Below the pieces are notes generated by a model, which saw only the letters and a program-made list of their open reading frames with translations, was not told the origin of the DNA and did not search any database. A program made the position numbers and the translations under genes. Source: Scylla paramamosain (lineage: Eukaryota > Arthropoda > Malacostraca > Decapoda > Portunidae). Taken from it: DNA of 64,000 nt. This document shows, piece by piece, positions 1 to 23,031 of the stretch (position 1 is the first letter of the stretch; the number at the start of each line of letters is the position of its first letter). The DNA is taken from the NCBI RefSeq assembly GCF_035594125.1, contig NC_087167.1:1587501-1651500 (forward strand), written 5' to 3'.

Positions 1-1428
1 CTATTAGGTGATGCACATTTCCCCACCAATATTGGAACATTACGGGACAGAAACGTGTTTAAGTGCGCAGCAAAATCGCACTCTCAGGCAGGCAAGATTT
101 CTTCGGTATTCGAAAGGTCCTTTTACGTAATCTTGTTTATCCTTGCAGGGAATGTTACTAAACTCAAACTTCAACCTGCATGTAAAACTCTCCATTTCCA
201 CAGTTTACCTAGACTCTGTGGCTACTTGGTAAGACTGACTATATACCAGTGCATTTTTTTCCCTCTCTCGCTTGTAATGACGCTATTTGATACTAAACGT
301 TAACATTTACATTTATGTGTTCTGTTATGTACATGGAGTGGAAAATGCTATCTGTACATTACCTCTACTTTACTGACCTGCCAGTAACTAGGACAGTGGG
401 TTAAAGGCCTTGAGCATAGTGAGGGAAAGAGATGTAGCACACGTGTATATCTAAGAGTATTTATGAATGACTGCATTTAGACAATATAAGCTTACGAATG
501 GTATAAGAAAAAAAAAAACAGGACAAACGGATAACTTGATGGGGACAAGAAAATTAAAATCAAAGTCTTCCTGGAATGATCTGGAGTATAGATGTGTGGA
601 GTACGTTTTTGGGGAGCTTTCGTCTTTTGTTGAAATCAGAGAGGATGATGATGGTGATAGTAGTGGTGGTTGTGGTGGTTATAGTGGTGGACAAAAGAAA
701 GAACAATGAAATATAATTTTGATCTTTAGTGTATCGCACACTCGGTCTCTGTGAATAATATCTTTTAGATTTTCTATAACTCCACCACTCCAAGAAGCAC
801 AATGGAATGCCTCTGCCCTTCTAGGTTCTAAATTGGAGCCCAGCCAAGTGCTTGCAGTAAATAAACAATAAGCTCGCAAAGTGTGACAGACGGGAGGAGG
901 TTTGGCACCAGATGCATTCAGGCGAGGGGACTGAAAGGTGGGGAAGGAAATAAAGTTGGCTTCCATGAAACTCAACGTCATAACGATCGCTGTTTACGCT
1001 GCAAGAGAGTGACACACGAGGCATGAGGGAATGATGTTACATGTAAAACGGAAAGTGATCTATAAATATACATGTGACATATATTGAAAATCCTATTAAA
1101 AATTACGATACGTAAGTGAAATGGACAACATGAGTCATGATTAAGGTGATTGGTACGCGGCGCCACATGTCCACTGAGCGATGGCCCCGCTGTCTTTTTT
1201 TTTTGTATGTCGGCTAAGTTATTAAGCGCTTCGTTACTCGGACCTGCCAATTACTGCACATTAGATCGTTATATGTCCCTGTATAGTGAGCTGCTCTCCT
1301 AAAAATTCGTAAAACGTTAAAAAAAAGTTTGGAAATTGCCTCATGTAAGCTTTTACGGGCAATCAAATTTTGTTGACTTTTTGTTTTCTCTCTCTCAGTG
1401 CTGACAAATGTTAAGGGGATGGAATTAC

Positions 1429-1430
<2 letters not shown>
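1..1430. other. Unique AT-rich non-coding stretch
   Basis: No gene is visible. Open frames are at most about 100 codons, overlap on both strands and contain no recognisable domain. The only internal structure I see is a short degenerate GGT/GAT trinucleotide patch at 643-690 and short A or T runs. Confidence 0.6.
643..690. repeat. Degenerate GGT/GAT trinucleotide patch
   Basis: Successive GAT, GGT and AGT triplets run through this patch with frequent substitutions, which suggests an old, decaying trinucleotide repeat. Confidence 0.7.

Positions 1431-1513
<83 letters not shown>
1431..1513. repeat. (CT)n microsatellite
   Basis: CT repeat interrupted once near 1500 by CAT. A short CTCTCT run also occurs about 45 bp upstream. 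Confidence 0.97.
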
Positions 1514-1780
1514 ACTAAACAATGATTAGTCATTATGGGTAGTTTCATTACCTGCACTTTGCTCAATACTCGTACAATGAAAGAACTACAAGAAGGCCAC
1601 TTTCCTTTCTCCCTTATTTCTCTCTCTCACCTGGCCACCCATCACTCCTACCCGTGTTCTTCATCAGTGTGAAGGGAAGATGTAAGCGACGGTTGTTACT
1701 CGCTCTGGGAATTAAGATCCGTGTGAAGGTGGGCGCAATATGCAACGGTAATATGTTCACGGCAGATCATTTACCCACTA

Positions 1781-1783
<3 letters not shown>

Positions 1784-1843
<60 letters not shown>
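1784..1843. repeat. (GA)n microsatellite
   Basis: Uninterrupted GA repeat of about 60 bp, in the opposite strand sense to the CT tract 270 bp upstream. Confidence 0.97.
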
Positions 1844-1845
<2 letters not shown>

Positions 1846-2303
1846 TGGTGCTGCAGTGAAGAGTAGAGGTCTGAGAGAGAAAAAAAATCAAGAATGAACG
1901 TTTCAGTAGCACAAGGGCACTCCAAAATTCAGGTTTTCTGTGCCTATTTATGCTTGCTGTGTCTGTACACGGAGACTGTAGCCTCATCCTTCATTTCTTA
2001 ATTTCTTTGCTCATCCCCCCACGTCTGAATAAATAAAATAAAAATTCTAGCCACAGTTGATTAAGACAGGCACTAGCTTGGTGTTAGCTAATAGAACTGT
2101 GCCTCTGAGGGTCGATCTGCCAAGTCTTTTTCCATATCGCTAATAGCAAATCACCAATAATTACAATTAATCTACTGCCGACTGATGGGCCTCCTTTAAT
2201 TCATTACCTGACTGTGACATTTAGGGATGGGCGAGAGCGTTCCGTCCAAAAGGCGACTAGTAATCATTAATATGCATGCTTATATTTTTTTATGTATCCT
2301 AAT

Positions 2304-6736
<4,433 letters not shown>

Positions 6737-6791
<55 letters not shown>
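6737..6791. repeat. (CA)n microsatellite
   Basis: About 55 bp of uninterrupted CA. Confidence 0.97.
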
Positions 6792-6793
<2 letters not shown>

Positions 6794-7379
6794 AAGGCCA
6801 CACTGAATCAAATGGGTAAAAAGTTGAATTAATTTCAGACTAAACAGCCTTAATGTTACTAGTATAGGAGTATACGGCGGTGACGAATCTACTTAATCTA
6901 AGATAATGTTATTCTGGCGACGAAATATTTCTTAGAACTGACCCCATAACAAAATCAGGAAAGCAATCAAGGATAAGTATCAACGGTATGAAAGTCACGC
7001 CAAACTGTTTTATCAAAAAGTGCGAGTCCCATCCAATCCTAATTGATTCGTGGGTATTTTCGTTTCCATCGAAAACATGAAGCCGCTTAAAGTTATTAAT
7101 TTAATTACATGAAGTCCCCTTGAATTCCACCAAATATTAAAGAATCACGTCCATTTTTATTTTCTGTGAAGTGCTAGCAGTTTGGTTTACCACTGAAACC
7201 TAGGTCTTTTTCCTAAACAAATGAAAAACAATACTTCTCCCTTGTTGAAGTATTAGTATACTTTTACGTGGAAGAGAACTATGTATGTGGTACATGCAAG
7301 GATCCCTTACTTTAACAAACACTCTTGAAGCGCTGAGACTGGTCGAGACTTTCAATTATGTAGGCTACTGATCTGAAAT

Positions 7380-7400
7380 TTATTATTATTATTATTATTA

Positions 7401-7432
<32 letters not shown>

Positions 7433-7447
7433 GTTATTATTATTATT
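7380..7447. repeat. (ATT)n microsatellite forming a LINE 3' tail
   Basis: ATT repeat with two single-base interruptions (TATC and TTG). On the minus strand it reads as AAT repeats directly after the sequence TTACATAAA that ends the adjoining retrotransposon 3' UTR, so it looks like the element's 3' tail, later expanded. Confidence 0.9.
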
Positions 7448-7560
7448 TTTATGTAAGAGGGACACCGGCCAAGGGGAACAAAAATCTGATAAAAAAAAAA
7501 AAACTCACTGAAATGCCGGTCCCCGAATAGGGTCCAAAGCGGTAGTCAAAAAGGAACGTG
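7447..7560 (-). mobile_element. 3' UTR fragment of a jockey-like LINE
   Basis: Read on the minus strand this holds GGACCGGCATTTCAGTG, then a T run, then GTTCCCCTTGGCCGGTGTC and TTACATAAA. These words match, from memory, the 3' UTR of the non-LTR family common in crab genomes. The same word order (GGACTGG, AGTG, T run, GTTGCCCTTGGCC) follows the reverse-transcriptase C-terminus at 33.1-33.5 kb in this window, which supports the link internally. Only the end of the element is present, as expected for a 5'-truncated insertion. The inner (5') boundary is uncertain. Confidence 0.7.
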
Positions 7561-8635
<1,075 letters not shown>

Positions 8636-8928
8636 CAATATGGGATGGCAATGGAGATGTGTAGAACATCTGATTACAAAAGAAAGCAACATATAGGACA
8701 AGAGGCTGACGGAGTGGATTGCACGAGACAGGGGGCAGAATTAAGAGACACCAGATAGCGGGTAAAAAGGTGAAACTGAAAAGTTTACTGACAAACCTAG
8801 AAGATCGGAGCAGTGCCGCAACTCGTACAGGAGTTTGGGGAAACCTTTGTCTACTAACAAGCCTATAGTAATTGATGATGAACCCTTTCGTCTCTTAACC
8901 CTATCCTCTACACACACTCAGAGGTGGT

Positions 8929-8997
8929 GGTAGTAGTAGTAGTAGTGGTAGTAGTAGTAGTGGTAGTAGTAGTAGTAGTAGAAGTAGTAGTAGTAGC
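8929..8997. repeat. (GTA)n trinucleotide repeat
   Basis: GTA/TAG triplets with a few GTG and GAA substitutions, so partly decayed. Confidence 0.93.
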
Positions 8998-9099
8998 GCC
9001 TCCTTTCATAAATCCTTTCTTCGCCACAACTGGCTATTCCTGAACCATCTTTCCCTTCTTTTACTCTTAGTCTTCCTCCAAGTGCATTAGTTTCCTCCC

Positions 9100-9345
9100 C
9101 ACGTCCTCCCCCGGCTCGTTCGGGATCTCCTTCGATTCCTTGATCACCTCCGCGTCTTCCCGCTCTTCCCGTGGTGTCGTTTGGAGGAAAGGAGTTACCG
9201 ACAGTCTCGCTGGTTTACGGCACTCGTAAATATTGGATCAACGGGGGTGTTTTCTTATCCCCGCGTGATGCGGCTGCAGGCCAGACGCTTGGTCCCTTCG
9301 CCCCTAGCGGTGAGGAGCGCTGTGTTTGCCGCCATGGCAGGATAC
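9100..9345. other. CpG-dense block
   Basis: Roughly 25 CpG dinucleotides fall in about 250 bp, against a CpG-poor AT-rich background. A sequence matching a strong eukaryotic translation-start context, GCCGCCATGG, ends the block at 9328-9337. The frame from that ATG closes after six codons, so an unspliced gene is excluded. It could be a promoter or first-exon region, or simply GC-rich unique DNA. Confidence 0.3.
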
Positions 9346-9962
9346 GTACTCTGATTGATCGATTCATGGGTGATTTTCTTTATTCAAATGGATATAAGAG
9401 TCCATTGCATGACACGGCCCCCGCAATGGTCCAAGGTGTTGACTCAATGGTGCCGCAACCAAACTGATCGATACATTTTTTTTGTATTTCATACCAAGCG
9501 AACGTGTCTATGCTTTGAATACTTTGATCACGTCTTCGGTGTCACGACGACATGCAAGACATAACGTGAAATTTTCACCACACTTCACACTTCACATATC
9601 TAAAATTTCATATTATTGTAGCACACAGGCAAAACCTTTATCTCCTTTAGTTGAGTCTGTTGCCGCTCATCATGAATTAGGCAACATATCGTACAAATCT
9701 ATTATATTTATGGAGAGTCATGTGTCAGCGAAAAAAAAAAAAAAAAACGTACCAAAAAGGAAATTGAAAACATTTTTCACAGTGATTTACGTGAACTCTA
9801 GTTACACGCTAAGGCGCCGTGCCTCTGTAATCATATCGAGCAGTTTGCACTGATGAAATCCATGCACGTCCATTCATCATGTAAGTTACTCTCCATGCTC
9901 CAGCACTACGATAGTCTCATACTATTTATGTGTTACTCCCTGCTTCATGAAGGGAGTTAAGA
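9346..9962. other. Unique non-coding stretch
   Basis: Contains an A run at about 9730-9747. Frames of up to 123 codons (9482-9853 plus) carry a K run from the A tract and no domain. Confidence 0.55.

Positions 9963-10830
<868 letters not shown>

Positions 10831-10869
<39 letters not shown>
10831..10869. repeat. (TG)n microsatellite
   Basis: About 39 bp of TG, followed 93 bp later by a CA tract in the opposite sense. Confidence 0.96.
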
Positions 10870-10871
<2 letters not shown>

Positions 10872-10962
10872 GCGGGCGAATGCGCTTTCCAGACATTTGG
10901 GATTTAAACTACCTGTATCATGCTAAATATGTGTGACAGTGGCAACGAAAATCACGAACTGA

Positions 10963-10994
10963 CACACACACGCACACACACACACACATACACA
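10963..10994. repeat. Interrupted (CA)n microsatellite
   Basis: Short CA tract broken by one CG and one TA step. Confidence 0.92.
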
Positions 10995-11459
10995 ATAGCA
11001 CACGTCAGGACAGTGTACACAGCAGCTTTTTGCAGCTCGCCATCGACATGTGTGCCTGCGTGCCGTGTTAGCAGTGGCAATCCTGAGTTTTATTGGCCCT
11101 GCGCTGCCCACACCACTTGTGCCACTTGACCAGGAGCCATAATGGGGGAAGCGATCTACTGGAAAGAGAGGAGGGCGTTCGGATACGCTCAGTCGTTAAT
11201 GCTCATGGAGTTTTGGAGCAAAGCGCTGAGCAACCTTGGAGTGGATTCACAAACATTTCAGCGCCTATTCTCCACTAGATTTAATTGGCTTTAGTGGAAG
11301 TTTTAACGGATTTTTAGTGGCATTTCTCACGATTTTAGTGATAGGTTAGGCTAGATTAGGAAATTAAAAGGTTTTACAGTGGTATTTAATGACTGACGCA
11401 ATTATTATACACCTTCAGTAGGGAAAAAAGCACATACAGAAACCAGTCTTTGCAAATAG
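10995..11459. other. Unique stretch with TTTTAGTG words
   Basis: Between about 11285 and 11345, words close to TTTTAGTG recur every 20-30 bp. A TTAGG-like patch at 11341-11360 follows. No gene seen. Confidence 0.45.
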
Positions 11460-11479
11460 TCTCTCTCTCTCTCTCTCCC

Positions 11480-11566
<87 letters not shown>
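11460..11566. repeat. (CT)n microsatellite
   Basis: CT repeat with CC interruptions near 11478, 11488 and 11553, so older than the perfect tracts. Confidence 0.97.
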
Positions 11567-12399
11567 AATATTACAAACGAAAACCAGTAAAATCTATACC
11601 AAAATATCCCGCTGAAAATCCGACAGCCTCGTATGGTCGGCTTTGCTCGTTCCCGTCACCACCTGGCGCTGGATTACGTGGTTGAGCCGCAGCCACCAGG
11701 GCGAGGCGCGCTGGGCCAAGGAAGGGAGTGGGAGGCGGCTTGACGTCAGCGCTGTAATGTGTGTGGGTGATTAAAGGTGTCATTGAGCGGGCTGGTGAGC
11801 AGTTATGCAATGTGCACACTCACCCCTCTACTCCTGATGCATCATGTTTGTTTATGTTTGTATTTCTGCTAACCTTAAGAAATGTGTGCGTTTTTTCTGC
11901 AATTTTTACTCTTGTTTTCATATTTTGATTCATGTTTGTGTGTCTGTCCTTTGAATTTGGTGTTTGCGGGTTTTTACGAGAGTTTCTGTATTTTTTTTAT
12001 ATTTATTTACAATTTCACTCACTGTATGGTCTCTTATTTCTAGGTTTGCCTGCTTTTTTTAACTTTTTATTTGACTGCATGTCTGGTTGTCTGCTGAACT
12101 AGACGTCTGCAGGAGTTTGTGTAGGTTTCTGGGTTTCTTTCCTCCTTTTTTTTCTTCATCATTTCGCTTATTTTTGGTCTCCTGTCTCTCTGTCTGCTTG
12201 CCTATTCATCTTTCTATTTGAGTGGCTTTTTGCCTGTCCGTCGTGGTTGAAAGAGTTTGTGTAGGTTTCTGTTGCTTAATTCAACTTTTTATTTTATTTT
12301 ACTTACTGAATAATTGCTTGCCTGTTTTTCTGTCTATCGTCTATTTTTTTCTGTCTATCGTCTTGTATATCAATCTGTCCTTATATACATTTGCAGTTC
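11567..12399. other. Unique stretch, strongly T-rich in its second half
   Basis: From about 11825 the plus strand is T/G-rich with recurring GTTTGT and CTGTCT words. GAGTTTGTGTAGGTTTCTG occurs twice, near 12112 and 12252, which indicates old local duplication. No coding signal. Confidence 0.5.
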
Positions 12400-12760
12400 A
12401 CTCTCGTATATACGCTGATAATACACACTCAATACACTCTCGTATACACACTGAAAATACACTCTTCAATAGACAATAGTAATATACTCTCTTCATAGTA
12501 ATACATTCTCATATATACTGGTAATACAATATTTGATGCACACTGCTAATACACTTCTTTATGCACAATCATAATACACTTTTATACACACTCATGATAC
12601 CCGCTCATAATGCACATTCCTAATATACATTCTACATACTCATAATACACTCCTAAAGCACTCTACTATACGTGCAGCACACACTCGTCATACACACTCG
12701 TCATACAGTCTCCTATAAACACTCTCAATATCCGCACTCTCTTAATACACAAACTCTTCG
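12400..12760. repeat. Degenerate minisatellite of ATACAC/CACTC words
   Basis: Words such as AATACACTC, TATACACACT and CATAATACAC recur every 15-30 bp with heavy substitution. A near-exact unit, ACACTCGTCATA, is repeated twice near 12686-12710. No clean unit length can be read by eye. Confidence 0.65.
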
Positions 12761-13265
12761 CCACGTCTTTAAAATGCCAACGTCTTTTCTGCTAAACATC
12801 CGATAAAATAATTGAACCTCCTCAGGGGACAAGGTTTTGGTGAGGCATTAAGCTCGTTATTCCGGGTCACGAGGAAATAACGAGGAATAAAGTGCTATTC
12901 AGTTTTAAGACATTAATCAGGGGGGGGGGTTCCAAAAAATAACTTATTTGTGAGGCGTCAAGGAGAACGGAAGATGAGGCTGGTCTCATTAACCATGTTC
13001 CAAAAGTGTTTCCTACTTTTTAAAATGAATAAATTAAGTTTATGGAAATACCCAGACCTTCACGTAATTAAATCGTTGGTGAAGGAAAGTGGAGTGGAAG
13101 GGAAGGCCTGTGGGGGAAAGGTCGAACTGCAGAAAGGAAGGAAAATGGGAAGCATAAGAGAATTTCTCAGTCGTATGGACCTAGTTAGGGTCAGGAGGGC
13201 TGTGGGTCAGGACGGTAAGGAACAGCCGGCTGGAAACACAACAGAGCGGAAATGGAGATCGACTT
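12761..13265. other. Unique stretch with a purine-rich frame
   Basis: A run of nine to ten G lies at about 12920. A 115-codon plus frame (12950-13297) is K/R/E/G-rich, reflecting GGAAG-rich DNA, and has no recognisable domain. I do not call it a gene. Confidence 0.5.
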
Positions 13266-13269
13266 GTGA

Positions 13270-13560
13270 ATTTATAATAGTGATGAAAAATAAGTGAGCT
13301 GGATAAGTAATAAATATCAATACGATAACTATAGGAAAGGTGGATGAAAAGATAAGTGAACTTAATAAAACAACATTAATACGATGGGTTTAGAAACCAG
13401 GAATTTAACAATGACGATAAATAAAAATAAACTTATTTTTAAGAACAATAACATAATAGCTACAGAAATGAGGACGAATTAAAATATCACAAGGAAGATA
13501 AAAGTAAGCAAACTAAATAAATACATTAATACGATAAATATGAGAAACAAATAAAAAAAA
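13270..13560. repeat. Degenerate tandem repeat, unit about 60-80 bp
   Basis: Three clear units and probably a fourth carry the core ATTAATACGAT (or close variants) at about 13319, 13379 and 13528, with a weaker copy near 13449. Each core is preceded by a GATAAGTGA/AGTAAGC-like word and followed by an AGAAACnAG-like word. AT-rich and diverged. Confidence 0.6.
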
Positions 13561-14203
13561 ATGTACCAGTAACATTAATTGAATAAACCCACGTTATGTA
13601 AAGACATGTACGTACACAGATATCCTAAAGGAGAAGGAAGGAAAGAATACTTCAATATCAGAGAACCATATAACCGCATGATATAGTAGAGGAAACATAA
13701 GTCACATTAGTAATCTACAAAATAGGGCTTTCTGAGGTAGTGCAGCTCTCCAACATAAGTAAACGAGCACTTAAGAGACAGAAATGGAAGGCCACGACAC
13801 AGTGTCCTGAGGGGAAAAGGAAGGGAGGAGCAGGAATGCAAGGTAAGACAAGAGTTAAATGGCGCTACAACGTTATACAATATTGTTCATTATATAATAT
13901 TTTACTGATAGTTTTGTAGCTTTTTATGTGTACATGTAGGCACAATACATGATAATATTGTTTGCTACAGAAAACCCAATGCTTAACAAGATAGTGGTAT
14001 AATCATTGATGCTTAGGGGGCGAAATACTCCCATTTTTCTCTCTAATAACTCTAATAACAGGGCAAAAATTGTCCACATAGACCAAAGGAAGAGCAATAT
14101 TTTATTTTAATATTAATCACTCCAAGTTAAGAGGAACGCTAACCTAAAATAATTCGATTACATATGTTTAGCATTATTTTCACAATAAACAAAGGATAAA
14201 TTT

Positions 14204-14206
<3 letters not shown>
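13561..14206. other. Unique AT-rich stretch
   Basis: No gene, repeat array or RNA recognised. Confidence 0.5.

Positions 14207-14294
<88 letters not shown>
14207..14294. repeat. (CT)n microsatellite
   Basis: About 88 bp of uninterrupted CT. Confidence 0.98.
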
Positions 14295-14297
<3 letters not shown>

Positions 14298-14530
14298 CGG
14301 AAATTAATAACAGAACCAATGGGATGAAATATGAAGCCTGCCAACCATGTGGAATGAAAGCGGAATTATGAGCAAACAAACATTAATTCAAACATAAATA
14401 TGGAAAAGAAAAACTCTGAAGCGAAATTTAATGAAGTGAAAATATACAAGACTAGACAAACAAACATGAGCGTGAGAATAATTCTATAAGACTGACGAGC
14501 TGAGAAATACCAACCTACTACCTGCGACAA

Positions 14531-14579
<49 letters not shown>

Positions 14580-14584
14580 ACACA
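14531..14584. repeat. (AC)n microsatellite
   Basis: AC repeat with one AT step near its end. Confidence 0.97.
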
Positions 14585-14822
14585 TGGAAAGTAACTATGT
14601 GGAAACTTTCAAGGGGAAACACAGGTAAAGATGAAGGAAGGAAGGAAGGAATGTAAAGAAGTATGAAAGGCTAACAGAGGGCACAGCAGACCAGGGAGAG
14701 GGACGGTAAGGAATGAGAAGACCTTGAAGAAAAATGGGAAGGGAGGTTTTCCGAGGCATTGTGGAGGAGAAAATGTATTATGTAAATACTTGTTTTACTT
14801 CAATTTTCTCGGAGATGAGGAG

Positions 14823-14937
<115 letters not shown>

Positions 14938-15122
14938 AGACGAACATATAAACAGACAGGTAGACAAACAAACAGGTAGACAGAAGAAACAGATAGACAA
15001 AGACAGATAAATAGACAGAAGCAGACAAACAAAGACAGACAGACAGAAATAGTGTCAGACAGACCAACAAAGTCAGGAGCAAAAAACAAAGACAGACAAA
15101 CCGACATACGGACAGACAGACT
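14938..15122. repeat. Degenerate (GACA)n / AGACAAAC repeat
   Basis: Words GACAGACA, AGACAAAC and GGTAGACA recur throughout with many substitutions. The block abuts the AG tract, so the whole is a compound repeat of about 300 bp. Confidence 0.85.

Positions 15123-20181
<5,059 letters not shown>

Positions 20182-20237
<56 letters not shown>
20182..20237. repeat. (CA)n microsatellite
   Basis: About 56 bp, effectively uninterrupted. Confidence 0.97.
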
Positions 20238-20239
<2 letters not shown>

Positions 20240-20377
20240 GACACCCACCCCTTCCCTCATACATCTGACACACGACTCAAGATAAAGTTTACTTCACTCA
20301 TGGAATTCATTGAGGTATTCTTTTCTGTCACGGATATTGCATTTTCCTTTTAGATGTCATCAAAAGTTGTGTGTGTA

Positions 20378-20380
<3 letters not shown>

Positions 20381-20470
<90 letters not shown>
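20381..20470. repeat. (GA)n microsatellite
   Basis: About 90 bp of GA, preceded by a short GT run. Confidence 0.98.
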
Positions 20471-20473
<3 letters not shown>

Positions 20474-21430
20474 GTTTAAAGTGCGCGATCTTGGAAGGAG
20501 AGGCACTTAGACAGGAGGGAAAGAAATGCGGAAAGTTAGAGGCCTTGGATGGGGTGAGTGTGGGGGAAGCGATGGCAGTGTGTACGTAGATGTGTAAGAG
20601 ACGATGATGTGGGGAGGCGGGAGAGGTCCTCTGAACATCACGTGTCTTCTCGCGCATATAGTGCAATCAGGGAAGATCATGTCCTTATCTCAGACTCTCC
20701 TGACGAAACCTGGCAAGACGAGGGTTTCCAGAGTGCCTTAATTGTACACTTCTAATCGCTCACTTCATGCTCTTTTGAATGCAAGGTGCAGTTATGCCCT
20801 AGAGGAAAAATGTCAATATGGAGACTTCAGGACGTGAAAGAAAAGTCTCTCAGCCGTCTACCGTCTCAAACACTCACTCACTGTCCACAGAGTGTCCTTC
20901 ATAACAAGAACAATTATTTATAATGTTTCCACTGATATTTTCGTGTTACTTATTCACAAAAAAATCATAAATATATGAATAGGTAAGTTAATGCTCAGGA
21001 TACCATTTATTTATTTTTTTTCTCTATAGTATTGAAACTAAAATCACGTTGAAATGCCGAGTTTCGGTTTATCCCCAACTGGAAGTTACAAATTTATATC
21101 TTTTGTACAATTTCATACCATTCTTGTTATTTCGTATCTTAACTCTCGTATTTTCCAACCATTAATGTGTATTGGCATTATATTCATATATTCAACAATT
21201 TAATTTTCTATCTCATGTATTTCTACAAACACTGTTACAAATCTCATTATTTTCTTTGGTAACCTTCTCTCTTCTCTGAGCAAAACAAGTTCCAACAACA
21301 GACTACACATTCCGAGAACGTCAATCCTTAATTCCAAACCCTGACAGGTACAAATCACTTCATATTCAACCCAAGATTTACCTACCACTGGGAGGCTCAG
21401 GATGCTCTCCCTCAAAAAAATTACCACGCA
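20471..21430. other. Unique non-coding stretch
   Basis: Purine-rich at 20500-20620, then AT-rich. Nothing recognised. Confidence 0.5.
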
Positions 21431-21541
<111 letters not shown>

Positions 21542-21748
21542 GATAATATAGAAATGAAGCCTTTATAAAAATGCATTGAGTTGATACGTACTATAATTAA
21601 ACAGGAGTGAAAAGTAGCACATTATTGATGAATAAATTTGATAACCAATATACACATCATTCTCCATCCATCTTACTATCGGCTACCATTAAGTCATATG
21701 ATTAGATACATGTATGTTCAAAATTATTCCTTTCCTTGCTCTCAAAAA

Positions 21749-21750
21749 AG

Positions 21751-21781
<31 letters not shown>

Positions 21782-21847
21782 ATAGAAACAAATAAATAAA
21801 TAAATAAATAATATATAAATAAATGAAGTAAATAAATAAAATAAACA
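21749..21847. repeat. (AAAT)n tetranucleotide repeat
   Basis: AAAT/TAAA units with interruptions (GAAAC, ATATAT, TGAAG), so partly decayed. Confidence 0.93.
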
Positions 21848-22869
21848 AAAAAATGTAATACAAAAGAACGACACACAGTCCCCACGGACACATACGAATA
21901 GGCCAATGAGAACAGATATAATTGCCAGTGTGCACGGGAAAACATATTTGTATATTTAAATATTTAGAAAATTTTTCGAATTCCTGCAAAAGATGAAACG
22001 GTCTACAACTTTACACCAAAATGAAACTAAAGTTGTTGTTTTTTTTTTTCATCGTAGTGAGAAGTCCTTCGGTAAAAGCAAACAGACACGGTGATGGAGA
22101 TCTTGCTTCTGCAGGATATCCACCAACAAAACCCGAGCTATTTATTTATTTTTTTTTTTTACTGTCTAGAACAAAATGGAACTTAAGGCAGTTATCTTCC
22201 TACATAGAATTCGAGGTCCTGAAAGCTCAGCAAGACATCGTTAGGGGAAATTAAAATGCAGCGTACACTGAGGAAGCGTTTTCTTCTGTTGCAGCATTCA
22301 CCGGGGAAACAAATTTTATTCCTCCAGAGTGTTGAATAAACCACATGAAAAAAGAAGTAGCTAGTGGCCTGGAGGCTGAGCATTAAACCCAATATTCCGC
22401 GGAGCTCATTTTTGTGCAGAATTACCTCGCCATTATGACAGGGCAATAACTCTCAGTCGTGGCGGCCGCACACCTGAGGCATCTATTAACCCAGACCACC
22501 TGAATAGCTTACCTGTGCTGCCCGGAATCAGAAGCAACGAAGCTGTCTCATTCCAGTGATGCATGGTTATCTTTCCTTTGTCACTCGTATATACCTGCAT
22601 TTCCCTTCTTTTCTTTCAGCCGAGACAACCGCTTCACAACTCTCAGCACCATAATCCGATTAGCCGAAACCCTTCAGCGTCACAATTAACGCATCAATAC
22701 CGGCTCTCCTGCATCCTGTCGCTGCTCACTTAACGCACGCCGGCATGTGTCATATTCATATCGCGCTCAATTTCCCGCCACTCTTTCCTCGCTACCCTAA
22801 CGTAATTATCTTCCTTTTCCACGCTCACTTACTCGTCCTTGTGCATTCCTGTCGGCACAAGGATAGGCA

Positions 22870-22871
<2 letters not shown>
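21848..22871. other. Unique non-coding stretch
   Basis: T runs at about 22040 and 22150. A GC-balanced segment at 22440-22860 has no domain-bearing frame. Confidence 0.5.

Positions 22872-22964
<93 letters not shown>
22872..22964. repeat. (GA)n microsatellite
   Basis: About 92 bp of uninterrupted GA. Confidence 0.98.
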
Positions 22965-22967
<3 letters not shown>

Positions 22968-22999
22968 GGGGGCCTCAGGTCTATTGATCAACATCAATA

Positions 23000-23031
23000 T
23001 CAATGGGTTTCTGAATCAATGGTTTTCTGAA
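23000..23031. repeat. 16-bp direct duplication
   Basis: TCAATGGGTTTCTGAA is followed at once by TCAATGGTTTTCTGAA, with one difference. Confidence 0.85.

Noticed and set aside
11341..11360. TTAGG-like telomeric motif
   Set aside because: Two imperfect units in 20 bp are not enough for an interstitial telomere relic.
12950..13297. 115-codon K/R/E-rich plus frame
   Set aside because: The amino-acid bias follows GGAAG-rich DNA. There is no motif, no upstream signal I could identify, and the frame runs into the degenerate tandem repeat.
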